The notes beneath the pieces are model-generated. The model did not search any database. It was not told the DNA's origin and saw only the letters and a program-made list of their open reading frames with translations. Of a stretch of 64,000 nt of DNA, positions 8,325 to 16,422 are shown in pieces. Source of the DNA: Aeromicrobium piscarium (GTDB taxonomy: Bacteria; Actinomycetota; Actinomycetes; Propionibacteriales; Nocardioidaceae); contig NZ_VLNT01000001.1 of the NCBI RefSeq assembly GCF_007421815.1, positions 373,127 through 437,126 on the forward strand, written 5' to 3'. The stretch's first letter is position 1, and each line of letters opens with the position of its first letter. A program made the translations under genes and the position numbers.

Positions 8325-8487
8325 CGAGACCGCGTCACAACGCCAGCAACGGCTGCGCCGCGCCGCCGAGCTGCTGGGCGACCTGATGCCCGAGACGACG
8401 AGCGACGAACGTGACCCGGGAGGCGACGACACCCGATCGCGCGAACGCGATCTGCTGCGCGACCGCCCCCCGCATCACGGAGGCTGA
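8317..8487 (+). CDS. Small conserved actinobacterial protein
   Basis: A 56-residue acidic/basic protein, mostly charged: RLRRAAELLGDLMPETTSDE and a C-terminal LLRDRPPHHGG. Small actinobacterial proteins with a (FG/LG)D(V/L)xPxTTxDE stretch and a PPHHG end are familiar to me, but their function is unknown. The GTG at 8317 overlaps the epimerase stop by eight bases. It ends seven bases before the convergent mscL stop. Confidence 0.7.
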   Translation: MTDETASQRQQRLRRAAELLGDLMPETTSDERDPGGDDTRSRERDLLRDRPPHHGG

Positions 8488-8493
8488 CCGCGC

Positions 8494-8925
8494 TTACGGC
8501 CGGTCGGCGGGCGGAGTGTCGGGCGTGCGCTCGAAGTCGCCTCCGGCGAGGGCGTCGCGGATCTCGCGCAGCAGCAGGATGTCCTCGGTCGGGCCCTCGG
8601 GCTCGGGCTCTTCGCCGCGCTGTAGACGCTCCAGCAGCCGCTTCGAGGGCACGACGAAGATGAAGTAGACCACGGCGGCGGTGATGATGAACGTGATCAC
8701 CGCGTTGATGAAGCCGCCGACGTTGATGAAGGTGTTCGGGTTGTCACCGAGGACCCGGAAGCCGAAGCCCTCGGCGTCGGCCCCGCCGAGCGAGGCGATG
8801 AGCGGGTCGATGAACGACGAGGTGAAGGCCGCGACCAGCGCGGTGAAGGCTGTGCCGACGACCACCGCGACCGCGAGGTCGACGATATTGCCGCGGAACA
8901 GGAAGTCCTTGAAACCCTTAAGCAT
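8494..8925 (-). CDS. mscL: Large-conductance mechanosensitive channel MscL
   Basis: A 143-residue protein with the MscL signature near the N-terminus (FKDFLFRGNIVDLAVAVVVG), TM1 lining the pore, a periplasmic loop and TM2 (FINAVITFIITAAVVYFIFV), ending in a charged cytoplasmic helix. It opens under membrane tension to release solutes during hypo-osmotic shock. The loop FGFRVLGDNPNTFINVGG is slightly long compared with E. coli, as usual in actinobacteria. It is a single gene, convergent with the small ORF before it. Confidence 0.97.
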   Translation of the reverse strand: MLKGFKDFLFRGNIVDLAVAVVVGTAFTALVAAFTSSFIDPLIASLGGADAEGFGFRVLGDNPNTFINVGGFINAVITFIITAAVVYFIFVVPSKRLLERLQRGEEPEPEGPTEDILLLREIRDALAGGDFERTPDTPPADRP

Positions 8926-8993
8926 GTCTGCGTTACCCCCTGGTGGAGAAAGCCATCAGGTGAACTGTATGCCCCAGCGCAGTGATGGACCAG

Positions 8994-9563
8994 TCATTCG
9001 AGGGAGTGGACGAGGGTGAGCCTGCCCACGAGGGCGGCGCGGGCGATCGCGGCGGCGGCCTCCGGAGCCGCCTGGATGCCGACGGCGGTTCCGGCGTCCC
9101 CTTCCTCGATGAGGAGGACGGAGGCGGCCGTGGCGAGGGTCAGCTCGTCGTCGTCGGCTCCGTCGGCGATCGCGAGGACGTCGACGCGATCACCGGGGCG
9201 CACCAGCGCCGCCACCTCCGGCTCGACGACCACGCTCGCGAGCACCGTGCCCTCGTCCAGGGACCGGGGATCGATCACCCGGCGATCGGTGAACGGCTCG
9301 CCCGCCCGCATCGGTCCGGCGACCTGGCGTCCGGCGATCTCCTCGGCGGGATGAGCCACGGCCGCGTCATCGGGAACCTCGATGACGCGGATGTCGTCGG
9401 CAGCCAGTCGGTGGCCGCTCGGCAGATCGTGTGCCGCGACCTCGACACGCGTGGTGGCGGGGGACTCCGTGAGCGCCGCGAGCGCGAAGAGGACCGCCAG
9501 CCCGGTGAGGACAGCACACAACGAGCGGCGGTGGTCGGCGATCAGACGTGACAGGCGCTCCAT
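8994..9563 (-). CDS. SAF domain protein, CpaB/RcpC-like
   Basis: A 189-residue protein with one N-terminal membrane helix (LCAVLTGLAVLFALAALTES) and a SAF/antifreeze-like domain: VEVAAHDLPSGHRLAADDIR and GRQVAGPMRAGEPFTDRRV, then LASVVVEPEVAALVRPGDRV as in the CpaB C-terminus. CpaB proteins support Flp pilus assembly, but no other tad/flp gene is nearby, so this could be a stand-alone envelope protein. It lies just downstream of fmdB on the same strand, a pairing common in actinobacteria. Confidence 0.8.
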   Translation of the reverse strand: MERLSRLIADHRRSLCAVLTGLAVLFALAALTESPATTRVEVAAHDLPSGHRLAADDIRVIEVPDDAAVAHPAEEIAGRQVAGPMRAGEPFTDRRVIDPRSLDEGTVLASVVVEPEVAALVRPGDRVDVLAIADGADDDELTLATAASVLLIEEGDAGTAVGIQAAPEAAAAIARAALVGRLTLVHSLE

Positions 9564-9630
9564 GCCGCGACACTAGGGCGAGGAGGTGGATCTGTCCCCG
9601 CTCGTCCACAGGGTCTTCGCGACCCGTGAC

Positions 9631-9969
9631 TCAGCTGCTGGTCGAGGCGGTACCGCTCGAGGACGATGTGGAGGACGAGGTGGTCGAGGAGCTGCCCGAG
9701 GTGGAGGACGACGATCCCGACGAGTCGCCGGAGGAGGACGCGCTCGAGGACGAGCTGTTCGACGACGAGCCGTTCGAGGAGGATGACGATCCCGAACGGC
9801 TGTCGTTGCGGTAGAAGCCGGAGCCCTTGAAGACCACGCCGACGGCACCGAACACCTTGCGCAGGCGGCCCTGGCACGCCGGGCACTCGGTGAGCGCGTT
9901 GTCGGAGAAGCTCTGGCGGATCTCCAGGCCCTCCCCGCAGTCGGTGCACTGGTACTGGTACATGGGCAC
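9631..9969 (-). CDS. FmdB-type zinc ribbon protein with serine-rich tail
   Basis: A 112-residue protein. The first ~45 residues form the FmdB zinc ribbon: YQYQCTDCGEGLEIRQSF followed by CPACQGRLRKVFGAVGVVFK, with four zinc-ligand cysteines, then KGSGFYRND. The remaining ~60 residues are almost only Ser with Gly and Thr, a low-complexity tail typical of this family. I chose the GTG at 9969, giving MPMYQYQC, which matches the usual MPTYxYxC start. Regulatory or metal-related roles have been suggested for FmdB proteins, but the function is not established. Confidence 0.85.
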   Translation of the reverse strand: MPMYQYQCTDCGEGLEIRQSFSDNALTECPACQGRLRKVFGAVGVVFKGSGFYRNDSRSGSSSSSNGSSSNSSSSSASSSGDSSGSSSSTSGSSSTTSSSTSSSSGTASTSS

Positions 9970-10078
9970 GGTAGGTTCTCTCCCCACGGTAGAAATGCTG
10001 CCATCTGAGGGTACAGTGGCGTCCTAGCGAACCACGAACGTGGGACGTGACGATCTGTCGACCGAGGACTTCACCGCC

Positions 10079-11440
10079 GTGACCGAATGGCTGCTGCTGG
10101 CCGCCTCCCTGTTGCTCATGATCGGCTGCGGCGTGTTCGTCGCCGCGGAGTTCTCCTTCGTCACCGTCGACCGCGCGACCGTCGATCGGCGTGCCGCGGC
10201 AGGGGAGCGCGGTGCGACGGGAACCCGCAAGGCGCTGACGACCCTGTCCACTCAGCTCAGCGGCGCGCAACTGGGCATCACGATCACCAACCTCGCCATC
10301 GGCTACTTGGCGGAGCCGGCGATCGGCCGGCTGCTGCACGACCCGCTCTCCGCCCTCGGCCTGTCCGGCGGGGGTCTGCGGGCCGCCGGCTATGGCTTCG
10401 CCCTCGCGCTCAGCACGATCGTCACGATGCTCGTCGGCGAGCTCATCCCGAAGAACTTCGCCCTCTCCTTGCCGTACCGCACCGCGGTCTTGACCCAGCT
10501 GCCGCAACGGTGGTTCACCCGGGCGATGGGCTGGCCGATCCGCGGCCTCAATCAGATGGCGAACAACACCCTGCGCTGGCTCGGCGTGGAGCCGCAGGAG
10601 GAACTGCGTTCGGCTCGGTCGCCGATCGAGCTGCGATCGCTCGTCCTGCGATCGGCCGATCACGGGGCCATCGACGACGAGACGGCCGACCTGGTCGCTC
10701 GCAGCATCGCCTTCGGCGACCGCACCGCCGCGGATGTCCGCACGCCCCGCGTACGGGTCCGCTTCCTGAACGAGCACGACACGGCCCTGGATCTCATCGA
10801 GGCGGCGCGGCAGACCGGGCACTCGCGCTTCCCGGTCATCGGCACGTCCCCGGACGACATCGTCGGCATCGCGCACATCAAGCAGGCGGTCGCCGTGCCG
10901 GTCGACCGCCGTCGTTCGGTCCGGGTCGAGGAGATCGCCGACCCGCCCACGACCGTGCCGGACTCGATTGAGCTCGATCCGCTGCTGTCGCTCCTGCGCG
11001 AAGAGGGTCACCAGATGGCGATCGTGCTCGACGAGTACGGCGGCACCGACGGGGTGGTGACGCTGGAGGATCTCGTGGAGGAGATCGTCGGCGACATCGC
11101 CGACGAGCACGACCGGCTCTCAGCGCACAGCCGCCACCGTCGCGACGGCACGTGGTCGCTGTCGGGTCTGCTGAGGCCCGACGAGGTCTTCGAGCGCACC
11201 GAGATCGCGCTCCCTGAGAGCGAGGACTACGAGACGATCGCGGGGCTGATCCTCGAACGGCTGGGTCGCCTCGCCGAACGCGGCGACCAGATCGTGCTGG
11301 AGCTCACCCAGACTCCGGACAGCGACGAGGAGTCGCTCGTCCCGCTGCTCGTCACGTTGACCGTCGAGCGGATCGAGGGACGCCGGATCGACCGCGTGTC
11401 GATGACCGTCGAGGAATCGATCGGCGGTGGCGAGCAGTGA
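10079..11440 (+). CDS. CNNM/CorC family membrane protein, first of a pair
   Basis: A 453-residue protein with a CNNM (DUF21) domain of about four membrane helices (first helix LLLAASLLLMIGCGVFVAAE; SGAQLGITITNLAIGYLAEP conserved; GELIPKNFALSL), a CBS pair from about residue 205 to 335 (SRFPVIGTSPDDIVGIAHIK; AIVLDEYGGTDGVVTLEDLV) and a C-terminal CorC_HlyC domain. The family is associated with Mg2+/Co2+ transport and is often mislabelled haemolysin. The GTG at 10079 gives the family-typical VTEWLLL start. It overlaps the second CNNM gene by four bases. Confidence 0.9.
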   Translation: MTEWLLLAASLLLMIGCGVFVAAEFSFVTVDRATVDRRAAAGERGATGTRKALTTLSTQLSGAQLGITITNLAIGYLAEPAIGRLLHDPLSALGLSGGGLRAAGYGFALALSTIVTMLVGELIPKNFALSLPYRTAVLTQLPQRWFTRAMGWPIRGLNQMANNTLRWLGVEPQEELRSARSPIELRSLVLRSADHGAIDDETADLVARSIAFGDRTAADVRTPRVRVRFLNEHDTALDLIEAARQTGHSRFPVIGTSPDDIVGIAHIKQAVAVPVDRRRSVRVEEIADPPTTVPDSIELDPLLSLLREEGHQMAIVLDEYGGTDGVVTLEDLVEEIVGDIADEHDRLSAHSRHRRDGTWSLSGLLRPDEVFERTEIALPESEDYETIAGLILERLGRLAERGDQIVLELTQTPDSDEESLVPLLVTLTVERIEGRRIDRVSMTVEESIGGGEQ

Positions 11441-12489
11441 ACAACTGGTTCGCGATCGGCTTGACCTTCGTGCTGCTCGGGCTCAACGCCCTGTTCGTGG
11501 CCTCGGAGTTCGCGCTCATCTCCGCGCGGCGTACGCAGCTCGAGCCGCTCGCGCAGTCCGGCCGGCGCTCCGCGCGGCTCGCGCTCAAGGCGATGGAGAA
11601 TGTCACGCTGGCGATGGCCGCGGCACAGCTCGGCATCACGATGTGCTCGCTGGGGCTCGGAGCGATCAGCGAACCGGCGATCGCCCACCTGCTCGAACCC
11701 GCTTTCGAGCTGCTGGACGTGCCACCCTCCCTCGTGCACCCGATCTCCTTCGCGATCGCGCTCACGCTGGTGGTGTTCCTCCACGTGGTCTACGGCGAGA
11801 TGGTCCCCAAGAACCTGGCCCTCGCGGCTCCCGACCGCGCCTCGCTCGTGCTCGGCCCGTTCATGCTCGGGGTCATCGCGGTGCTCAAGCCGCTCGTCAT
11901 CGCCCTGAACGCCATCGCCAACAGCGCGGTCCGGATCGTCGGCATCGAGCCCAAGGACGAGGTGGCCTCGACCTTCACGCACGACGAGGTCGCCGGTCTC
12001 GTCGAGGAGTCGCGTCGTGAGGGACTGCTCGACGAGGACGAGTACGACCTCGTCACCGGAGCGCTCGACTTCCACGACGCGACGGTCGCGCGCGTGCTCA
12101 TGCCGCGCGACACGCTCGTGACGATCGGCCGGGAGGCGACACCGGCCGATGTGGAGATCGCCTGCGCGCGAACGGGCTTCTCGCGGTTCCCCGTCGTGGA
12201 CGACGACGGGGAGCTGGTCGGCTACCTGCACATCAAGGACGTGCTGGAGACCGATGACGCCATCCGGACCGCCCCCATCGCCGACAAGTGGGTGCGCCCG
12301 CTGGCCACGGTGGGGTCGACTGTGGGCCTGCTGGATGCGCTGCGCACGATGCAGGCGCGAGGCTCGCACATGGCCCGGGTGGCGGACCAGGGATCCGGCA
12401 CAGTGCTCGGCGTGGTCATGCTCGAGGACGTGCTCGAGGAGCTCGTCGGCGAGATCCGCGATGCCGGACGTCAGGGAAGCCGGCCGTGA
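11437..12489 (+). CDS. CNNM/CorC family membrane protein, second of a pair
   Basis: A 350-residue paralogue of the preceding gene, with the CNNM domain (LTFVLLGLNALFVASEFALI; AAAQLGITMCSLGLGAISEP; YGEMVPKNLALAA) and the CBS pair (GFSRFPVVDDDGELVGYLHI; TVLGVVMLEDVLEELVGEI), but no C-terminal CorC_HlyC domain. Tandem long-plus-short CNNM genes are usual in actinobacteria and suggest a heteromeric transporter. Start and stop overlap both neighbours (GTGA in each case), so translation is coupled through to the GNAT gene. Confidence 0.9.
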   Translation: MNNWFAIGLTFVLLGLNALFVASEFALISARRTQLEPLAQSGRRSARLALKAMENVTLAMAAAQLGITMCSLGLGAISEPAIAHLLEPAFELLDVPPSLVHPISFAIALTLVVFLHVVYGEMVPKNLALAAPDRASLVLGPFMLGVIAVLKPLVIALNAIANSAVRIVGIEPKDEVASTFTHDEVAGLVEESRREGLLDEDEYDLVTGALDFHDATVARVLMPRDTLVTIGREATPADVEIACARTGFSRFPVVDDDGELVGYLHIKDVLETDDAIRTAPIADKWVRPLATVGSTVGLLDALRTMQARGSHMARVADQGSGTVLGVVMLEDVLEELVGEIRDAGRQGSRP

Positions 12490-12968
12490 ACGACGCCCGC
12501 GCGATCGGTCTCGCCTCGGTCGGCGACGCCGAGGTGATCGCCCGTCTGCAGGTCGATTTCGCCGTCGAGTTCGACACCCCGACGCCGACCTATGAGCAGC
12601 TGCTCCCGCGTTTTCGGGCCCTGCTGGGCCATCCGTCGGCCTTCGTCCTGCTGTCCGGGCCGCCGGCCGATCCCACGGGCTATGCAGTGGTGACGCTGCG
12701 GCCCACCGTCTATTGCGAGGGCCCGCTGGCCGTGCTCGACGAGCTCTACGTCGTCCCTGCGCTGCGCGGCGGCGGCATCGGCACGTCGCTGCTGCAACGC
12801 GCCGTCGACGAGGTGATCGCCCGCGGCGGTGGCGAGATGCACATCAATGTCGACGAGATCGATGTCGACGCCCGTCGCTTCTACGAGCGGCACGGGTTCG
12901 TCAACATCGAGCCGGGCACCGACTACCGGATGCTGTGCTACCTGCGCGAGCTCGACGATCGCTCCTGA
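12486..12968 (+). CDS. GNAT family N-acetyltransferase
   Basis: A 160-residue GNAT fold. The acetyl-CoA-binding motif A is LDELYVVPALRGGGIGTSLL, with the R/Q-x-x-G-x-G/A pattern as RGGGIG, and motif B is FYERHGFVNIEPG. The GTG at 12486 overlaps the CNNM stop. The substrate is unknown. A terminator hairpin follows within 11 bases, so this ends the operon. Confidence 0.88.
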   Translation: MNDARAIGLASVGDAEVIARLQVDFAVEFDTPTPTYEQLLPRFRALLGHPSAFVLLSGPPADPTGYAVVTLRPTVYCEGPLAVLDELYVVPALRGGGIGTSLLQRAVDEVIARGGGEMHINVDEIDVDARRFYERHGFVNIEPGTDYRMLCYLRELDDRS

Positions 12969-12978
12969 CAGACGAGAA

Positions 12979-13007
12979 CCCGACCCGAAGGGAGTGATCG
13001 GGTCGGG
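12979..13007 (+). terminator. Terminator after the CNNM-GNAT operon
   Basis: CCCGACCCG at 12979-12987 pairs perfectly with CGGGTCGGG at 12999-13007, and CTCTCTC follows. It lies 11 nt after the GNAT stop codon. Confidence 0.7.
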
Positions 13008-13137
13008 CTCTCTCACGCCGCGCGGGCGCGGGGTCCGGCCGGGAGGGAGGGAAATCGGTGCCGTACCCACTGTGCCCAACGACACGTCCGTGGCGAGGTT
13101 ATGGCCGCCTCGGCACTTTCCGGACGAGGTGACTGAT

Positions 13138-13251
13138 CGTGATGCTTCGTGGTCGCGATGGCGACCCGAAAGCATCGACATCGGTCCGCGGTCGGCGAGA
13201 AGTCGATGCTGTGCGGCTGCCATGACGACCACGAGGCATCATCATCGGTCC
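13138..13251. repeat. Intergenic palindromic element, family E (single copy)
   Basis: Two imperfect palindromes in tandem between the GNAT terminator and the guaA promoter. GATGCTTCGTGGTCGC at 13141 is inversely repeated by GACCACGAGGCATC further right, and AGCATCGAC (13171-13179) is inverted by GTCGATGCT (13202-13210). CATCGGTCCGCG also occurs twice in direct orientation. Only one copy is present here. The rest of the 334-nt gap shows no gene. Confidence 0.55.
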
Positions 13252-13290
13252 GCGACGCCGGGCGGGGCGAGGACGGCTGTGGCGGCTCCC

Positions 13291-13303
13291 TAGAATCGAG
13301 GGG
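13291..13303 (+). promoter_or_regulatory. guaA leaderless promoter, -10 TAGAAT
   Basis: TAGAAT at 13291-13296 is followed by six bases and then the GTG start of guaA, so transcription probably starts at the first coding base. Confidence 0.6.
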
Positions 13304-14868
13304 TGAGCCCAGATCATGACCTCGTCCTCGTCGTCGACTTCGGCGCTCAGTACGCCCAGCTCATCGCCCGACGGGTGCGGGAGGCCAAGGTGTACTCCGA
13401 GGTCGTCCCCCATACGATGCCGGCCGAGGAGATGCTCGCCAAGGAGCCGAAGGCGATCATCCTGTCCGGCGGACCCTCGTCGGTCTACGAGCCCGGTGCG
13501 CCCGCGCTGGCGCCGGGTCTCGTCGATGCCGGGATTCCCGTCTTCGGCATCTGCTACGGCTTCATGGCCATGGCCCAGGCTCTCGGCGGCGAGGTCGCCA
13601 AGACCGGCCAGCGCGAGTACGGCCGCACCCGGGTGTCCGTGAGGGAGCCGGGCACCCTCCTCGAGGGGCTGCCCGAGGAGCTCGTGTCGTGGATGTCGCA
13701 CGGCGACGAGGTGGTCGAGGCGCCCGAGGGGTTCACCGTCAACGCCACGTCGTCGCGCGCCACCGTCGCGGCCTTCGAGGATGTCGGCCGTGGTCTCGCG
13801 GGGGTGCAGTGGCATCCCGAGGTGCTGCATTCCGAGCACGGCCAGCGGGTCATGGAACGGTTCCTCCTCGAGATCGCCGGTTGCCGGCAGACGTGGACGA
13901 GTGTCAACATCGTCGACGAGCAGGTCGAGCGGATCCGTGAGCAGGTCGGCGACGCGCGGGTCATCTGCGCTCTCTCCGGAGGCGTCGACTCGGCGGTCGC
14001 CGGGGCTCTGGTCCAGCGCGCCATCGGCGACCAGCTCACCTGCGTGTTCGTCGACCACGGACTGCTCCGCGAGGGGGAGGCCGAGCAGGTCGAGCAGGAC
14101 TTCGTCGCGTCGACCGGGGTCACGCTCAAGGTCGTCGACGCCGTCGACCGCTTCCTCGGGCACCTCGACGGTGTCTCCGACCCGGAGGAGAAGCGCAAGA
14201 TCATCGGCCGCGAGTTCATCCGCGTCTTCGAGCAGGCCGAGCGCGAGGTCGTCGAGGCGGCACCGGAGGGCCAGCCGGTCCGGTTCCTCGTGCAGGGCAC
14301 CCTGTATCCCGATGTCGTCGAGTCCGGCGGCGGCGAGGGCGCGGCGAATATCAAGAGTCACCACAATGTCGGTGGGCTTCCCGAGGATCTCGAGTTCGGT
14401 CTGATCGAGCCGCTGCGGACGCTCTTCAAGGATGAGGTCCGCGAAGTGGGCCGCCAGCTCGGGCTGCCCGCGGGCATCGTCGAACGGCACCCGTTCCCCG
14501 GCCCCGGCCTTGCGATCCGCATCGTCGGCTCGGTCGACGCCGATCGCCTGCGCATCCTGCGCGCCGCGGACAAGATCGTGCGCGAGGAGACCACCAGGGC
14601 CGGTCTCGACGCCGAGATCTGGCAGTTCCCGGTGGTGCTGCTGGCCGATGTGCACTCGGTCGGCGTCCAGGGCGACGGCCGCACCTACGGTCACCCGATC
14701 GTGCTGCGCCCCGTCACCAGCGAGGACGCCATGACGGCCGACTGGGGACGGCTCCCGTACGACGTCCTGGAGCGGATGTCCACGCGCATCACCAACGAGG
14801 TCGACGAGGTGAACCGCGTCGTCCTCGACGTCACCAGCAAGCCCCCGGGCACCATCGAGTGGGAGTGA
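13303..14868 (+). CDS. guaA: GMP synthase (glutamine-hydrolysing)
   Basis: A 521-residue enzyme converting XMP to GMP with glutamine. The N-terminal class I amidotransferase domain has Cys84 in [11 protein letters not shown] and His171/Glu173 in GVQWHPEV. The ATP-pyrophosphatase domain has the P-loop [12 protein letters not shown] (Ser225 region) and VFVDHGLLR. The C-terminal dimerisation domain has [12 protein letters not shown] and ends KPPGTIEWE. Length and motifs are complete. The GTG start fits a leaderless promoter. The PspC kinase/LuxR pair lies downstream, as in many actinobacteria. Confidence 0.98.
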   Translation: MSPDHDLVLVVDFGAQYAQLIARRVREAKVYSEVVPHTMPAEEMLAKEPKAIILSGGPSSVYEPGAPALAPGLVDAGIPVFGICYGFMAMAQALGGEVAKTGQREYGRTRVSVREPGTLLEGLPEELVSWMSHGDEVVEAPEGFTVNATSSRATVAAFEDVGRGLAGVQWHPEVLHSEHGQRVMERFLLEIAGCRQTWTSVNIVDEQVERIREQVGDARVICALSGGVDSAVAGALVQRAIGDQLTCVFVDHGLLREGEAEQVEQDFVASTGVTLKVVDAVDRFLGHLDGVSDPEEKRKIIGREFIRVFEQAEREVVEAAPEGQPVRFLVQGTLYPDVVESGGGEGAANIKSHHNVGGLPEDLEFGLIEPLRTLFKDEVREVGRQLGLPAGIVERHPFPGPGLAIRIVGSVDADRLRILRAADKIVREETTRAGLDAEIWQFPVVLLADVHSVGVQGDGRTYGHPIVLRPVTSEDAMTADWGRLPYDVLERMSTRITNEVDEVNRVVLDVTSKPPGTIEWE

Positions 14869-14880
14869 CCCTCGCGTCGT

Positions 14881-14966
14881 GGTGGTAGGCCATCAACCCT
14901 TCCGCGCTCGGTGGCGGTAGACCGTCAACCTCATCCGTAGCCCATAACGTTGATGGCCTACCTCCA
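14881..14966. repeat. Intergenic palindromic repeat, family C copy 1
   Basis: Between guaA and the phosphodiesterase gene. Units in + orientation are at 14881-14898 (GGTGGTAGGCCATCAACC) and 14911-14933. One inverted unit is at 14945-14965 (GTTGATGGCCTACC core). Compared with the other copies the second inverted unit is missing, giving + + -. Confidence 0.8.
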
Positions 14967-15015
14967 GCGGAGGGGCGTTGCCGCGGGATCATGTCCGTTC
15001 CGTAGCGTGGGGGCC

Positions 15016-16068
15016 GTGAGCGCGCCGATCGTCATCGCGCACCGAGGGGTTCCCGGTGCGCGACTGGAGCACACCGCCGAGTCCTATCAGCTCGCCATCG
15101 AGCAGGGAGCGGACTACATCGAACCCGATCTCGTGATGAGCCGGGACGGCGTGCTCGTCGTCCGTCACGAGAACGAGCTCTCCTCGACGACGGATGTCGC
15201 CGACCGCGCGATCTTCGCCGACCGGAGGACCACGAAGGATGTCGACGGCGTGGCGGTCACCGGCTGGTTCAGCGAGGACTTCACACTCGAGGAACTCAGG
15301 TCACTGTGCACCCGCGAGCGGATCCCGGACGTGCGTCCGGGCAACCTCGGCCTGGCGGGGACGATCCTCACCTTCGAGCAGGTCATCGACATCGCCGAGG
15401 CCGAGAACGCGCGTCGCGGGCCCGGGGAGCCGCGCCTCGGCATCTACCCGGAGACCAAGCACCCGACGTACTTCAACGCGCTCGGATACGACATCACCGA
15501 CCTGCTGTTGTCGACGCTACGAGGCCGCGATCTCGACACCGAGCGACCCCGGTTCCCCGTCATCATCCAGTCTATGGAGCCGGGCAATCTGCGCTGGCTG
15601 CGCTCGCGGACCTCGCTGCCGCTCATCCAGCTCCTCGAACACGGCGGCGCCCCGTACGACCATGTGCTCGCGGGAGACTCCCGGGACTACGCCTTCCTCG
15701 CCTCCGCTGCCGGTCTCGCCTTCATTGCGGAGTACGCCGACGGAGTCGGAGCCCACAAGAGCCTGGTGATCGCGCGTGACGCCGAGGATCGGCTCGCGGC
15801 GCCGACGGCGCTCGTCGGCGACGCCCACGATCTCGGTCTGGCCGTGCACGTATGGACCCTCCGCGACGAGAACCACTTCCTGCCCGCCGACCTGAGGAAC
15901 GGCCAGGGCCCCGCCGATCATGGCGATGCCCTGGCCGAGTACCTCGCGTTCTACGACGCGGGCGTCGATGGCGTCTTCAGCGACTCCACCGCCCGTGCGA
16001 TCACTGCACGGGACCGCTGGGAGCGTCGGTCCCCGTCTGCCACGGGGTCGCCGGCTCCTGGGGCATGA
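15016..16068 (+). CDS. Glycerophosphodiester phosphodiesterase
   Basis: A 350-residue GDPD-family TIM barrel. Active-site segments are IAHRGVPGARLEHTAESYQL (His and Arg of the HR pair), then YIEPDLVMSRDGVLVVRHEN with the metal-binding Glu/Asp and second His. IYPETKHPTYF supplies the Lys-containing strand. It hydrolyses glycerophosphodiesters to glycerol-3-phosphate. No clear signal peptide is seen with the GTG at 15016, which has TAGCGT seven bases upstream (leaderless spacing). Its last 68 nt overlap the 3' end of the convergent PspC gene, which is unusual; the overlapped C-terminus is low-complexity. Confidence 0.9.
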   Translation: MSAPIVIAHRGVPGARLEHTAESYQLAIEQGADYIEPDLVMSRDGVLVVRHENELSSTTDVADRAIFADRRTTKDVDGVAVTGWFSEDFTLEELRSLCTRERIPDVRPGNLGLAGTILTFEQVIDIAEAENARRGPGEPRLGIYPETKHPTYFNALGYDITDLLLSTLRGRDLDTERPRFPVIIQSMEPGNLRWLRSRTSLPLIQLLEHGGAPYDHVLAGDSRDYAFLASAAGLAFIAEYADGVGAHKSLVIARDAEDRLAAPTALVGDAHDLGLAVHVWTLRDENHFLPADLRNGQGPADHGDALAEYLAFYDAGVDGVFSDSTARAITARDRWERRSPSATGSPAPGA

Positions 16069-16240
16069 TCACCCAGGCCACGATGTAGGCCACGACGCTC
16101 ACCGGCAGCGTCACGAGGACCGCGACGAGAGCCACCAGCCGCACGAGCGTCGCGTCCCACCCGAAGTAGGCGGCGATGCCGCCGCAGACGCCCCCGAGCC
16201 ACTTGTCCTGGGTCGAGCGGGTGAGCTTCTTGGCGGTCAT
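16001..16240 (-). CDS. Small PspC domain membrane protein
   Basis: A 79-residue PspC protein: QDKWLGGVCGGIAAYFGWDA, then TLVRLVALVAVLVTLPVSVV and YIVAWVIMPQEP, the complete domain with its single membrane segment. PspC proteins sense or protect the membrane in phage-shock responses. A strong AGGAGGAG precedes the ATG at 16240. It overlaps the preceding small membrane gene by four bases. The 3' end runs 68 nt antisense into the phosphodiesterase gene. Confidence 0.92.
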   Translation of the reverse strand: MTAKKLTRSTQDKWLGGVCGGIAAYFGWDATLVRLVALVAVLVTLPVSVVAYIVAWVIMPQEPATPWQTGTDAPSGPVQ

Positions 16241-16422
16241 GTTCTCCTCCTGAAGGTCAGGGCTACGCCGATCAGGCCGATCACGATGAGGGCGATCGGT
16301 CCGGCGAGCCGCAGTTGAGCGCCGGTCATGACGTCGTACTCGAGTGCTGTCCATCCTGCCGCGACGAGCAAGAACAGCACGCCGAACACGAAGGGTGTCA
16401 CCCGGAAGGGATGGATGTTCAT
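16237..16422 (-). CDS. Small two-helix membrane protein of the PspC operon
   Basis: A 61-residue protein with two hydrophobic helices (VFGVLFLLVAAGWTALEY and LAGPIALIVIGLIGVALTF) and a basic C-terminus FRRRT. It overlaps the stop of the large PspC gene (ATGA) and the start of the small one (ATGA). Similar small proteins lie between PspC genes in other actinobacteria. The function is unknown, probably membrane-stress related by context. Confidence 0.75.
   Translation of the reverse strand: MNIHPFRVTPFVFGVLFLLVAAGWTALEYDVMTGAQLRLAGPIALIVIGLIGVALTFRRRT

Noticed and set aside
9010..9560. SAF protein as part of a Flp/Tad pilus locus
   Set aside because: No prepilin, TadA-type ATPase or other pilus gene is present nearby.
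9542..11110. 522-residue minus-strand frame spanning fmdB and the first CNNM gene
   Set aside because: It is antisense or out of frame to two convincing genes and has no motif.
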